From: Desulforamulus reducens MI-1
GTDB lineage: Bacteria > Bacillota > Desulfotomaculia > Desulfotomaculales > Desulfotomaculaceae
NCBI RefSeq assembly: GCF_000016165.1
Contig: NC_009253.1
Location: 2,576,332 to 2,640,331 of the forward strand
DNA length: 64,000 nucleotides
Direction of reading: 5' to 3'
In this document: in pieces, positions 19,522 to 27,615 of the stretch
How the letters are laid out: each line of letters starts with the position of its first letter
How positions within the stretch are numbered: position 1 is the first letter of the stretch
The notes under the pieces: model-generated
Told to the model about the DNA's origin: nothing
Database searches by the model: none
The model's input: the letters and a program-made list of their open reading frames with translations, nothing else
Made by a program: the position numbers and the translations under genes

Positions 19522-20037
19522 CTATTTGTTATTCAGGTAACCCTCTACACCCAGCTCTTTTAGCTTGCTGTCCTTGGCTTCCACTTCCCTGGCTAGATCT
19601 TCTTTAAAGTCATGCAATTTTTTCCCCAGTGATGCATCGGCTAAGGCAATCATTTGGGCTGCTAAGATGGCTGCGTTTTTCGCCCCGTTAATGGCCACAG
19701 ATGCCACTGGGATACCCGGAGGCATTTGGGCGATGGAGTAAAGGGCATCCACACCCTCCAAAGCACCGGATTTTACCGGCACCCCGATGACAGGTAAAAT
19801 ACTATGAGCTGCTATGACCCCTGGCAGGTGGGCTGCCAATCCAGCAGCGGCTATAATTACTTTAATTCCTCTGGCCTCCGCAGACCGGGCATACTCAGCA
19901 GTTTTTTCCGGTGCCCGGTGAGCTGAGGAAATGGTTACCTCATAAGAAATTTCAAGTGTATCCAATATTTTAACTGCATCTTTCATCAGCGGCAGATCCG
20001 AGTCACTGCCCAAGACAATACCGACCAAAGCAGTCAT
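19522..20037 (-). CDS. purE: N5-carboxyaminoimidazole ribonucleotide mutase
   Basis: PurE rearranges N5-CAIR to CAIR in class I organisms. About 171 aa, with VLGSDSDLPLMKDA and ISSAHRAPEKTAEY, which match class I PurE. TTG at 20040 is possible, but ATG at 20037 is better placed after AGGAGGGG. The purK gene that normally supplies N5-CAIR is not in this window. It lies between pbuG and purB with short gaps. Confidence 0.95.
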   Translation of the reverse strand: MTALVGIVLGSDSDLPLMKDAVKILDTLEISYEVTISSAHRAPEKTAEYARSAEARGIKVIIAAAGLAAHLPGVIAAHSILPVIGVPVKSGALEGVDALYSIAQMPPGIPVASVAINGAKNAAILAAQMIALADASLGKKLHDFKEDLAREVEAKDSKLKELGVEGYLNNK

Positions 20038-20059
20038 CAACAGCCCCTCCTTTTAGGGT

Positions 20060-21433
20060 TTACTCGCCACCCAGGAAGAGGTAGCGGGCAACAATAATAA
20101 CAAACAGCAGATACATCATCCAATGAACTTCTTTGGCGCGACCGGATGCTACTTTTAAAGTGGTGTAGAAAACGATACCGGCAGCAATACCATTGGCAAT
20201 GTTATAGGTAAAAGGCATTAAAGCAAATGTTAGGAAAGCCGGGAATCCTTCGGTAAAGTCATCGAAGTCAATTTCGCGGATGGCTGAGACCATCAGTAAG
20301 CCCACAATAATTAAGGCTGGGGCGGTGGCTGCATTAGGAATTAGTCCCGCCAGGGGAGCAATGACCAGAGCCAGCAAAAACATGGCGCCGGTGGTTACTG
20401 CGGTCAAACCGGTACGACCACCTTCTCCAACACCAGCAGCACTTTCCACGTAAGCGGTTACGGTACTGGTTCCCATAAAGGCGCCAAAGGAAACACCCAG
20501 GGCATCCACCAGCATGGCTTTACCAATTTTAGGGGATTGCCCATTTTCATCCAGTAGGCCTGCCTTACCAGCTGTGCCTACCAAAGTACCAAAGGTATCA
20601 AACAACTCCACAAAGGTGAAGGTAAATACAATGGTCCAGAGGCCCATTTCAAAGGCACCCATAATATCTAATTTGCCCACATATACCTGACTAAGGTCAG
20701 GTATAGCAAAGGGGGTAAAGTTTTCAGGAATTACTGTAACTCCCATAGGAATACCAATGATGGTGGTCAGTACGATACCAATTAACAGGGACCCCTTTAC
20801 TCCCCTTGACATCAAAATTCCGGTAATGATCAGACCGATAATAGTTAAGACCATGGATGGGTTGTGGAAAGAACCAATAAAAGAATTCCATTCAAAGAAC
20901 TTCAGAGTGGCTACTCCACCCTTTTGCAGGGCATCCATGGTAGGAGGAATGACCGGGCCCGCTTTCACTATGGCCACTTCAGAAAGTTTTAAGCCGATAA
21001 TGGTGATAAATAAACCAATGCCTACGGTGATAGCTCGCTTCATGGAATTAGGAATAGCAACCATCAGGATTTGACGGATCTGGGTCACGGTTAATATAAG
21101 AAAAATAATACCAGAAATAAATACAGCACCCAGTGCTGTTTCCCAGGGCATCCCTTGTCCTTGGGCAGCAACTGCAGCAAAATAAGCATTAAGACCCATA
21201 CCCGGGGCCAGTGCGATGGGAAAGTTGACAAATAAACCCATGGCTATGGTAACCACAGCACCTGCCATAGCAGTGGCGAAAAATACCGCGTTCTTATCCA
21301 TCCCAGTACCAGCCAAGATATTGGGGTTCAAAAACAGAATATAGGCCATTGTCATGAACGTTGTCAGACCGGCTACCACTTCTGTTCTTACTGTGGTTTT
21401 ATTCTCCTTGAGCTTGAATAACTGTTCCAGCAC
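20060..21433 (-). CDS. pbuG: AzgA/PbuG-type purine base permease (NCS2 family)
   Basis: A 457-aa membrane protein of about 12-14 helices that should import hypoxanthine, guanine or a related base by proton symport. The N-terminal block (TTVRTEVVAGLTTFMTMAYI, then FLNPNIL) and GMGLNAYFA are characteristic of the AzgA/PbuG branch. The start is GTG at 21433 after AAGGGAGGAAAATTCAAC. It is the first gene after the tandem riboswitch, which supports a purine substrate. Whether guanine or hypoxanthine is preferred cannot be read from sequence. Confidence 0.93.
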   Translation of the reverse strand: MLEQLFKLKENKTTVRTEVVAGLTTFMTMAYILFLNPNILAGTGMDKNAVFFATAMAGAVVTIAMGLFVNFPIALAPGMGLNAYFAAVAAQGQGMPWETALGAVFISGIIFLILTVTQIRQILMVAIPNSMKRAITVGIGLFITIIGLKLSEVAIVKAGPVIPPTMDALQKGGVATLKFFEWNSFIGSFHNPSMVLTIIGLIITGILMSRGVKGSLLIGIVLTTIIGIPMGVTVIPENFTPFAIPDLSQVYVGKLDIMGAFEMGLWTIVFTFTFVELFDTFGTLVGTAGKAGLLDENGQSPKIGKAMLVDALGVSFGAFMGTSTVTAYVESAAGVGEGGRTGLTAVTTGAMFLLALVIAPLAGLIPNAATAPALIIVGLLMVSAIREIDFDDFTEGFPAFLTFALMPFTYNIANGIAAGIVFYTTLKVASGRAKEVHWMMYLLFVIIVARYLFLGGE

Positions 21434-21551
21434 GTTGAATTTTCCTCCCTTAGATTGACAGTTCCAGTGGTATTGGCTTTGTTTCCTTAGGTATTATTTA
21501 CTACGGGAAAATCTATCATGCAGAGGGGGCGGGTCCTAAGCATGGACCAAA

Positions 21552-21607
21552 GCAAAAAAACCCAGCACGATAGGTCTCCTCTAATAGAGTGAAACCTACC
21601 GCCTGGG
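21552..21607 (-). terminator. Riboswitch expression-platform terminator
   Basis: On the minus strand a long stem (CCCAGG and CGGTAGGT against ACCTATCG and GCTGGG) is followed by TTTTTTTGC. Its 5' arm includes AGGT of the 3' strand of the PRPP aptamer P1, so aptamer closure and terminator formation are mutually exclusive. Confidence 0.88.
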
Positions 21608-21690
21608 CTTTTATCCCTATCGGTGTAGCGCGCTGACGCCTGTACCGCTCGGTCCGAACCAACCAAAGGTTGTGGAACCCTAGGTACACT
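21588..21690 (-). promoter_or_regulatory. PRPP riboswitch aptamer (ykkC subtype 2 type)
   Basis: The minus strand carries the ykkC-class core: CTAGGGTTCC, GGACCGAGCGGTACAGG, then GGGATAAAAGCCC. The outer helix can pair AGTGTACCT (21690-21682) with AGGTTTCACT (21597-21588). The ykkC scaffold occurs as guanidine, ppGpp and PRPP binders; the purine genes downstream and the adjoining guanine aptamer favour PRPP, which normally turns expression on by preventing the terminator. The class assignment is from conserved sequence; the ligand is inferred from context. Confidence 0.85.
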
Positions 21691-21695
21691 TTCCC

Positions 21696-21762
21696 TCCCG
21701 TAGTCGGGCAATTACGGTTGCCCGGTAGAAACACTTGAGCCAATTCCCAAGCATATACGGAA
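21696..21762 (-). promoter_or_regulatory. Guanine-type purine riboswitch aptamer
   Basis: The minus strand matches the purine aptamer: P1 TTCCGTA/TACGGGA, P2 CTTGGG/TCAAG, the conserved GTTTCTACC joining segment, P3 with CCGTAA in its loop, and GACTACGG at the end. The C in GACTACGG occupies the specificity position (C74 in the xpt numbering), which pairs with guanine; adenine riboswitches have U. It starts about a dozen bases after the expected transcription start and lies five bases before the PRPP aptamer. Confidence 0.92.
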
Positions 21763-21781
21763 CATTAATTTGTACAAACTC

Positions 21782-21810
21782 ATACTAGCAAGAGCTGACC
21801 CGTTTGTCAA
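21782..21810 (-). promoter_or_regulatory. Promoter of the pbuG-purE-purB unit
   Basis: On the minus strand TTGACA (21810-21805), 17 bases, TAGTAT (21787-21782). The start would fall about a dozen bases before the guanine aptamer. Confidence 0.85.
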
Positions 21811-21851
21811 CGAGCCAGAACAAATTTTTACATGTTTTTTAGAGGTCTGAC

Positions 21852-22442
21852 CTACTCTTCTTGGATATGTTTCATCAATGAACAGCTATATAAGTAAGAG
21901 GCCAATATATGAATTTTTTCCAACTCCTCATAAAACTCCACACTGGCTGCATTTTGCATGGTCCTTAGAACCTTTGCACCAATGGTGATGGTATTATCTG
22001 GCAAAAATAATTCCAGCTCAATATCTTGCCCATCAACCAGTCTCTCCGGTGTAAAAAAGTATAAACCTCCGGCAGAAACATTAATGGTTTTAGTATTTAT
22101 TTCCAAACCACTTGCTCGATAGATCATATTTAGCTCAATGGCTAAGCGTAAATATTTCCTTCTCTTTTTTTGGCCTAGGTCTGGAGGAACATAGATACAA
22201 AAATGCTTGTTCAGATCATTATCTAAAAAACAAATATAGCTATTAAATTCTGTCATATTTTGGGAATTGGACATACCTACTTTTATTTGCTGACCGGGGT
22301 TAATTACGGGATCTTGCTCTGGGTTAACAACTAAATAAGTTCCGTAATCAGCTACAATTTGCCCTGTAAATTCCTGCCTGGAAGAAAGATCACAGATGGT
22401 TATTCGACTGCCCTCTTCTAATTGCCCTTGGTCGCTATTCAC
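21852..22442 (-). CDS. PilZ-domain c-di-GMP-binding protein
   Basis: A 196-aa protein with a YcgR-like N-terminal half and a C-terminal PilZ domain. The c-di-GMP-binding residues are present: an RxxxR site (R95 to R99, in RRKYLRL) and NxSxxG (N121 to G126, NVSAGG). This suggests a cyclic-di-GMP effector, possibly affecting motility or surface traits, but its neighbours are purine genes and a metallo-hydrolase, so the target is not evident. A second PilZ protein is in the fla operon at 34634-35299. Confidence 0.85.
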   Translation of the reverse strand: MNSDQGQLEEGSRITICDLSSRQEFTGQIVADYGTYLVVNPEQDPVINPGQQIKVGMSNSQNMTEFNSYICFLDNDLNKHFCIYVPPDLGQKKRRKYLRLAIELNMIYRASGLEINTKTINVSAGGLYFFTPERLVDGQDIELELFLPDNTITIGAKVLRTMQNAASVEFYEELEKIHILASYLYSCSLMKHIQEE

Positions 22443-22556
22443 TTGTTTCTCCCCTTAGATATGCTGGTTCTTAATACTTCTTTCGGACTTTCTACAAAAT
22501 TCTGAAGGGCTCAAACTAATCTGGATTTTTCTTTCGGAGATTTTACAGTTACAAAC

Positions 22557-23399
22557 TCAATCATACTGTAATTTTAACCCTACCCCTACCTCTTTTAAAT
22601 TAACAACCTCTGACAACTCTATCTTGGCTTGAAGATCCGTACAATGACAGGCATGTACTTCCTTTGGTTGTAATGTCCTGAGATAATCCTTAACACCGTC
22701 CATCTGACTCCGGGGTGGACTTAGCAAATGAAATCCTCCAATAATGTCTAGCACCCGCTCATCCTGGCAAACCTTCTTAGCATACTCAACAATATTACAA
22801 ATACCTGAGTGGGAACAACCAACTATAATGACTAACCCGTCCTTTGCTTTATACGCCAGGGCTGTATCATCCAACAGAAAATCCTCTTCTTCATGGGATT
22901 TTTTTAGGACAGTACCTAGGGGGGTCTTAGCTTCAAACTCATAGGTCCTTGGTATTTCACCTAGGAAAACTAGTTTTTCAGTAAGCCAAAGGGGATTTTT
23001 CAACAGCTTGAGTTCAAAGTGTTGGGAGAGTTTGCTCTTTGCCACAGTACTCCCTATTTCCCCCATTCCCTTTAATCGTTTGCTATAGAAAACATCAGAA
23101 TGTCCCACAACCACAGGTTTTAACATCCCCGCTTGGTTTTCTATGATGGCTTCTGTATAAAGCCGTATAAGGGGATCTAAGCCCCAAGTATGATCCATAT
23201 GCCCGTGGGAGAGTACAACGTAGTCTAATACCCGAAGATTGATCCCTATCTTTCCTGCGTTTTGTATAAATGCATCTGAATAACCAGTATCAAACAGGAT
23301 TCGCTTTCCCCCGGTTTCCAAAAAGAACGACAAACCTGGCTCTCCAATCAAATACCGATCAATAATCGTATTGTTATCCACTAATACAGTAAGCTGCAT
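22557..23399 (-). CDS. Metallo-beta-lactamase-fold hydrolase
   Basis: A 280-aa protein with the metal-binding motif LSHGHMDHTWG and further ligands in VGCSHSGI and ACHCTD. It most resembles the family annotated as 7,8-dihydropterin-6-methyl-4-(ribofuranosyl)-aminobenzene-5'-phosphate synthase-like MBL proteins, whose members have mostly unknown substrates. ATG at 23399 follows AAAGGAGAAAACC. It stands between the pilZ gene and guaA and on the same strand; no partner is evident, and I do not assign a substrate. Confidence 0.8.
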   Translation of the reverse strand: MQLTVLVDNNTIIDRYLIGEPGLSFFLETGGKRILFDTGYSDAFIQNAGKIGINLRVLDYVVLSHGHMDHTWGLDPLIRLYTEAIIENQAGMLKPVVVGHSDVFYSKRLKGMGEIGSTVAKSKLSQHFELKLLKNPLWLTEKLVFLGEIPRTYEFEAKTPLGTVLKKSHEEEDFLLDDTALAYKAKDGLVIIVGCSHSGICNIVEYAKKVCQDERVLDIIGGFHLLSPPRSQMDGVKDYLRTLQPKEVHACHCTDLQAKIELSEVVNLKEVGVGLKLQYD

Positions 23400-23473
23400 G
23401 GTTTTCTCCTTTGTGGTTTAATCCCTCTTAGTTTGCCTTTATCATATCAGAAAAATTTATTCTTTTGATATAC

Positions 23474-23510
23474 TAAAAAGCCTCCTGGTATTGTCCAGAA
23501 GGCTTTTCTT
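23474..23510 (-). terminator. Terminator after guaA
   Basis: On the minus strand AAGCCTTCTGG and CCAGGAGGCTT pair around a short loop and run into TTTTTAGTA, just after the guaA stop. Confidence 0.85.
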
Positions 23511-23514
23511 AACC

Positions 23515-25056
23515 CTACTCCCACTCAATGGTACCTGGGGGCTTGGAGGTGATGTCGTAAACAACCCTATTGATCTCTGCCACCTCATTCACCAAACGGG
23601 TGGAGATATTACCCAGCACATCGTGGGGAATCTTCGCCCAGTCTGCTGTCATGCCGTCATGGCTGTAAACAGCCCGTACCACAATTGCATAAGCATAGGT
23701 ACGGCCATCGCCCATGACACCCACACTGCGCATGTCTGGCAAGACAGCAAAATACTGCCAAATTTCCCGGTTTAAACCGGCGTTCTTAATTTCATCGGTT
23801 ACCACGAAATCAGCTTCACGCAGAATGGCCAGCTTTGGTTTGGTGATTTCCCCTAGGATACGAACGGCCAGTCCCGGACCAGGGAAGGGTTGACGCCAGA
23901 CAATCTCCTCAGGCATTCCCAATTCCTCACCCAAGCGGCGAACTTCGTCTTTAAAAAGCCAACGTAAAGGTTCTACCAGATCAAACTTCATATCTTCCGG
24001 CAGGCCGCCTACATTATGATGGGATTTAATAACTTCCGCGGTGGCGGTACCGCTCTCAACAACGTCCGGATACAGGGTTCCCTGTACAAGAAAATCAATT
24101 TCACCCAGTTTTCTGGCCTCTTCTTCAAAGACACGGATGAACTCAGTGCCAATAATTTTACGTTTTTGTTCTGGATCGGTTACACCCTGCAGTTTTCCTA
24201 AGAAGCGTTCCGAAGCATCCACATGAACCAGCTTAATATTAAACTGATCCCGGAAGGTCTTAACAACCTGTTCAGCTTCGTTTTTCCGCAACAGACCGTG
24301 ATCAACAAAGACACAGGTTAAGTTATCACCTACTGCCCGGTGCACCAAAACCGCAGCCACAGAAGAGTCGACGCCACCGCTCAGGGCACAAAGAACCTGA
24401 CGATTACCGACCCTTTGTTTAACCTCTTTAACGGCTTCGTCCAAGAAGGAACCCATACTCCATGAACCACTACAGCCGCAGATATCAAAAAGAAAGCTCT
24501 TTAAAACTTCCATACCCTTTGGGGTATGGATCACTTCTGGGTGGAATTGCACTGCAAAAAGTTTTTTTTCGGGGTTTGCCATGGCAGCCACCGGAGCCTT
24601 TTCGGTTTGGGCAAGCACCTGAAAACCCGGAGGAACTTCCTCAACCCGGTCGCCATGGCTCATCCAGCATTCTTCATCAGCTGTCAGGTTCTTCAGGATA
24701 TTGTCACACTGCATAACCCTTAATGTGGTACGCCCATATTCACGCATCTCGGCGGGCACCACTTTACCCTTTAACTGTTGAGTCATTAGCTGCATACCGT
24801 AGCAGATCCCCAGTACTGGTATATCCAGTTCGTAAACTGCCGGATCAACGGTGGGAGCTTTTTCACCGTAAACACTGGAGGGTCCACCTGAAAATATGAT
24901 ACCCTTAGGATTTTTTGCCTTTATTTTATCGATTGATACATTATGGGGCTCAATTTCGCAATACACATTGACATCCCGAATACGACGGGCAATCAGTTGG
25001 GTATATTGGCCACCAAAATCAAGAACTAGAATTAATTCTTGTTCTGCCAAGGACAT
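23515..25056 (-). CDS. guaA: GMP synthase (glutamine-hydrolysing)
   Basis: GuaA aminates XMP to GMP. The 513-aa protein has an N-terminal class I glutaminase domain with nucleophile Cys85 (LGICYGMQ), and FHPEVIHTP supplying the catalytic His and Glu. The ATP pyrophosphatase domain has the P-loop ALSGGVDSS, and the C-terminal dimerisation domain ends [13 protein letters not shown] at 25056 follows GGAGGTACATAC; the in-frame TTG at 25074 lies before this site and is unlikely. It is 54 bp after hpt and probably co-transcribed with it. Confidence 0.98.
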   Translation of the reverse strand: MSLAEQELILVLDFGGQYTQLIARRIRDVNVYCEIEPHNVSIDKIKAKNPKGIIFSGGPSSVYGEKAPTVDPAVYELDIPVLGICYGMQLMTQQLKGKVVPAEMREYGRTTLRVMQCDNILKNLTADEECWMSHGDRVEEVPPGFQVLAQTEKAPVAAMANPEKKLFAVQFHPEVIHTPKGMEVLKSFLFDICGCSGSWSMGSFLDEAVKEVKQRVGNRQVLCALSGGVDSSVAAVLVHRAVGDNLTCVFVDHGLLRKNEAEQVVKTFRDQFNIKLVHVDASERFLGKLQGVTDPEQKRKIIGTEFIRVFEEEARKLGEIDFLVQGTLYPDVVESGTATAEVIKSHHNVGGLPEDMKFDLVEPLRWLFKDEVRRLGEELGMPEEIVWRQPFPGPGLAVRILGEITKPKLAILREADFVVTDEIKNAGLNREIWQYFAVLPDMRSVGVMGDGRTYAYAIVVRAVYSHDGMTADWAKIPHDVLGNISTRLVNEVAEINRVVYDITSKPPGTIEWE

Positions 25057-25110
25057 GTATGTACCTCCGTTCAATCCTAAAATATTAGGCCTGGTTACCC
25101 AGGCTAAGTA

Positions 25111-25650
25111 TTAACTTTGGTAAATTTCCGGCTTCAGCACGGCAATGTACGGTAAGTTACGGTAACGCTCATTATAATCCAGGCCAAAACCAACAACAAA
25201 CTCATCGGGGATCTGGAAACCGTTATAATCGATGGGTACTTCCACTTTGCGACGGTCCGGCTTATCCAGCAAGGTGCAAACCTTGACACTGGCAGGACCC
25301 CGGGATTTTATATTCTCTACCATATATTGCAGGGTAAGACCGGTATCAACAATGTCTTCCACAATAATAATGTGTTTACCCTCAATACTTTTATCCAAAT
25401 CCTTTAAGATGCGAACCACACCAGAAGAAACAGTTCCGGCCCCATAGCTGGAAACAGCCATAAAATCAAAAAAAGTAGGTACCTCAATGTTACGTACCAG
25501 GTCAGCCAGAAAAATCATGGCCCCTTTAAGAATACCTACCATTAAAATATCCTTACCTTGATAATCCTGTGTAATCTGTTGCCCTAACTGCTGAATCCGT
25601 TCATTAATTTGATTTTCTTCTAACAGTATTTTTTCCACATGGGGATGCAT
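25111..25650 (-). CDS. hpt: Hypoxanthine phosphoribosyltransferase
   Basis: Salvages hypoxanthine (and usually guanine) to the nucleotide using PRPP. About 179 aa. The PRPP-binding motif IIIVEDIVDTGLTL and the substrate loop region YGAGTVSSG are clear. GTG at 25659 is possible, but ATG at 25650 is better spaced after AAGGAG. A promoter lies upstream at 25687-25716. Together with guaA and pbuG it forms the salvage arm of the purine genes here. Confidence 0.95.
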   Translation of the reverse strand: MHPHVEKILLEENQINERIQQLGQQITQDYQGKDILMVGILKGAMIFLADLVRNIEVPTFFDFMAVSSYGAGTVSSGVVRILKDLDKSIEGKHIIIVEDIVDTGLTLQYMVENIKSRGPASVKVCTLLDKPDRRKVEVPIDYNGFQIPDEFVVGFGLDYNERYRNLPYIAVLKPEIYQS

Positions 25651-25686
25651 TTCTTTCACTCCTTACCAGTCATTACCTACCAAATG

Positions 25687-25716
25687 AGCATAACAAAAAT
25701 AGTCATTTTTCGTCAA
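25687..25716 (-). promoter_or_regulatory. Candidate promoter for hpt-guaA
   Basis: On the minus strand TTGACG (25716-25711), 18 bases, TATGCT (25692-25687), about 37 bases before the hpt start. Confidence 0.5.
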
Positions 25717-25763
25717 TAGCTCTGAGGGAAGATTCTTAGTTTAGATTTTCCGATAAATGAATA

Positions 25764-25792
25764 AAAAATGCCGTTCTAGGGGGAAACGGCAT
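25764..25792 (-). terminator. Terminator of the gene at 25798
   Basis: On the minus strand ATGCCGTT and AACGGCAT form an 8-bp stem, followed by TTTTTATT. Confidence 0.8.
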
Positions 25793-25797
25793 AATCT

Positions 25798-26541
25798 TTA
25801 GTAGGGAACATTTTCCTGAGTTGTGGTACTAGCCTTTACCGGAGCGTCAATTTGCAAGTCACGATCATAGTCCCAGATTCGAATTTTCATATCTAAGCCG
25901 CTATTACCACTTTCAGGTCGATTAGCTTTAATGATAGCTTGACGAATATTGACATCCTTTTGGTCAACCCAAACCTTATAATAAAAGTCGGAAAACTGCT
26001 CTTCTAAAAATGCGTTTACCACATTAGGTTTTAATTCATAGACATAACATTTATCTTCGTCCAGATCTTCTTCTCCTACCATTTCAATTTCCGGTATATC
26101 TTTAAAATTAAAGTTTGCCAACGGGTTCAACTCCGTTATAAATAGTTCTGATTGGGAAAGCTTGATATCCTTGAGAGTTAACCACTTACCAGAAAAGGGG
26201 TCCTTCATGTAGGTATTCTCGTTCACCTGCGTAAACTCCACTGGTGTCTTTAACACAGTTCCCTTAATGTGTACTTTATCTGGCATGACCCGTTCGCCTT
26301 CCACTTTACTATAAAAACCGTTTTCCCCTAATAGTTTGGACTCCACTTCAAATCGAAAGCTTCGGCTGGCAAAAGTATTGTCCAAGGCGGTTGTAAAGCT
26401 TTTTTGCTTATCCAACTGGCTCTGGCTGGGACCTGAAAAAAAAGCGCTGCCCAAAAATATCACCAGGACAACGATACCGGCCACTGCTGTAATGGGACCC
26501 AGTTTACGCCTGTTTAATAATATCCATCTCGGTGTGAGCAT
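25798..26541 (-). CDS. Membrane-anchored exported protein of unknown function
   Basis: A 247-aa protein with one N-terminal transmembrane segment (about 17-37, ITAVAGIVVLVIFLGSAFF) after a basic start, so most of it should lie outside the cell. The rest is beta-rich, with FTQVNENTYMKDPFSGKW and a C-terminal stretch reminiscent of the LolA/LppX lipoprotein-carrier fold, but there is no lipobox cysteine and the resemblance is only impressionistic. ATG at 26541 follows GGGGGGATTTTC. It has its own terminator and is divergent from mazG. No function is assigned. Confidence 0.75.
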   Translation of the reverse strand: MLTPRWILLNRRKLGPITAVAGIVVLVIFLGSAFFSGPSQSQLDKQKSFTTALDNTFASRSFRFEVESKLLGENGFYSKVEGERVMPDKVHIKGTVLKTPVEFTQVNENTYMKDPFSGKWLTLKDIKLSQSELFITELNPLANFNFKDIPEIEMVGEEDLDEDKCYVYELKPNVVNAFLEEQFSDFYYKVWVDQKDVNIRQAIIKANRPESGNSGLDMKIRIWDYDRDLQIDAPVKASTTTQENVPY

Positions 26542-26654
26542 GAAAATCCCCCCAGGCTTTTTAATGGGCTTTCTAATAAATAATACGCAATGGATTCTAC
26601 TTTATTCCAATAACATGAAAAAGGTAGCTGGGGTAACAATAAAAGGAAGCGGGT

Positions 26655-26662
26655 GGTATAAT
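26655..26662 (+). promoter_or_regulatory. Extended -10 promoter for the mazG-type gene
   Basis: TGGTATAAT gives a TG-extended perfect -10, about 37 bases before the GTG start at 26699. The -35 region (around TAACAA) is weak. Confidence 0.6.
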
Positions 26663-26698
26663 ATACCTGTGAATTTTTTCTAAAGCGGGAGTGATTCT

Positions 26699-27031
26699 GT
26701 GAGCCTCAAAGACATGCAAAAGGACGTTCATACTTGGATCAGCCAGTTTGAAGAGGGTTACTGGCATCCCCTGTCCATGTTAGCCCGTTTGACAGAGGAA
26801 GTGGGTGAATTGGCCCGGGAGGTTAACCACCTGTATGGACAAAAACCAAAGAAAGAGGAGGAGCCTGAGGGTAATCTGGAACTGGAATTGGCGGATATAT
26901 TGTTTATTATTGGCTGTTTTGCTAATTCGATGGATATCGACTTAGATAAGGCCTTTGATAAAATGATGGAAAAATACCGACAGCGGGATAGCAATCGTTG
27001 GACCCGTATTGACCCTGAAAATAATGATTAA
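26699..27031 (+). CDS. MazG-type nucleotide pyrophosphohydrolase
   Basis: A 110-aa all-helical single-domain MazG/YpjD-like protein that should hydrolyse a nucleoside triphosphate to the monophosphate and pyrophosphate. The metal-binding motif is present as TEEVGELARE (EExxE) and ELELADILF (ExxD). The start is GTG at 26699 with GCGGGAGTGATT upstream. It is followed after 15 bp by the small gene at 27047. Substrate specificity (house-cleaning or regulatory) cannot be determined. Confidence 0.9.
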   Translation: MSLKDMQKDVHTWISQFEEGYWHPLSMLARLTEEVGELAREVNHLYGQKPKKEEEPEGNLELELADILFIIGCFANSMDIDLDKAFDKMMEKYRQRDSNRWTRIDPENND

Positions 27032-27046
27032 AGGAGGTTATACTCT

Positions 27047-27475
27047 ATGTCTAAGGTGTTACTAATAAAAGAAAGCAGCCTGCACCCCCTTTCCCTGCTG
27101 GATCGTTTAACCGGGTACTTTGTCCAAGAAGATTATATTCTTAGCCATGGATTTAGTAACCTGGATGTGTTGTTAAACAGGATGATTGCTTTAAGTCAGC
27201 AAGGGGAGCACCAAAAAATTGTTTTTACAGTTTACCCTGGCGGGGATTGCTCCTTTATTAATACCATGAAAGAAACTTGTCCATTACTGGACTCCTTGCA
27301 GTCCAACACGCCAGAAAAAACATTGGCTTTTCTCTACGAATATGTACTGGGGACCATCCTTGGTTTAACCGCTGAGGTTCAACAACAAAATATCATCTGT
27401 TCCGATGATCTTCCCGGGGCCCTTAGGGACGTGGACGAGGGACAGTATGCTTTGGGCATTATTGTTGCTTCTTGA
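27047..27475 (+). CDS. Small DUF1015-like protein of unknown function
   Basis: A 142-aa protein. The C-terminal half (LAFLYEYVLGTILGL, then DLPGALRDVDEGQYALGIIV) resembles the C-terminal part of DUF1015-family proteins, which continue with a conserved Pro-Lys-Ser-Thr segment that is missing here. It may be a shortened relative or a fragment that kept its own start: AAAGGAGGTTATACTCT before ATG 27047 is an excellent ribosome site. It is probably co-transcribed with the MazG-type gene and ends just before a terminator. Function unknown. Confidence 0.65.
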   Translation: MSKVLLIKESSLHPLSLLDRLTGYFVQEDYILSHGFSNLDVLLNRMIALSQQGEHQKIVFTVYPGGDCSFINTMKETCPLLDSLQSNTPEKTLAFLYEYVLGTILGLTAEVQQQNIICSDDLPGALRDVDEGQYALGIIVAS

Positions 27476-27504
27476 GTTATAATTTAAAATGCAAATGTTA
27501 ATTC

Positions 27505-27536
27505 AGGCCAATGGTATATTGCCATTGGCCTTTAAA
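27505..27536 (+). terminator. Terminator of the mazG-type operon
   Basis: AGGCCAATGG and CCATTGGCCT form a perfect 10-bp stem with a TATATTG loop, followed by TTAAAAT; the T-run is weak. Confidence 0.7.
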
Positions 27537-27615
27537 ATGCTTATTTTCATTCTATTATTGGTGCCTTAAAGGACATATTATCTGTTAGCTAAGGACTAAG
27601 ACTCAGGGCTAACGG

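Noticed and set aside
21487-21743. Two minus-strand open frames over the riboswitch
   Set aside because: They cover the aptamers and terminator, and have no homology features or ribosome sites; structured RNA explains the region.
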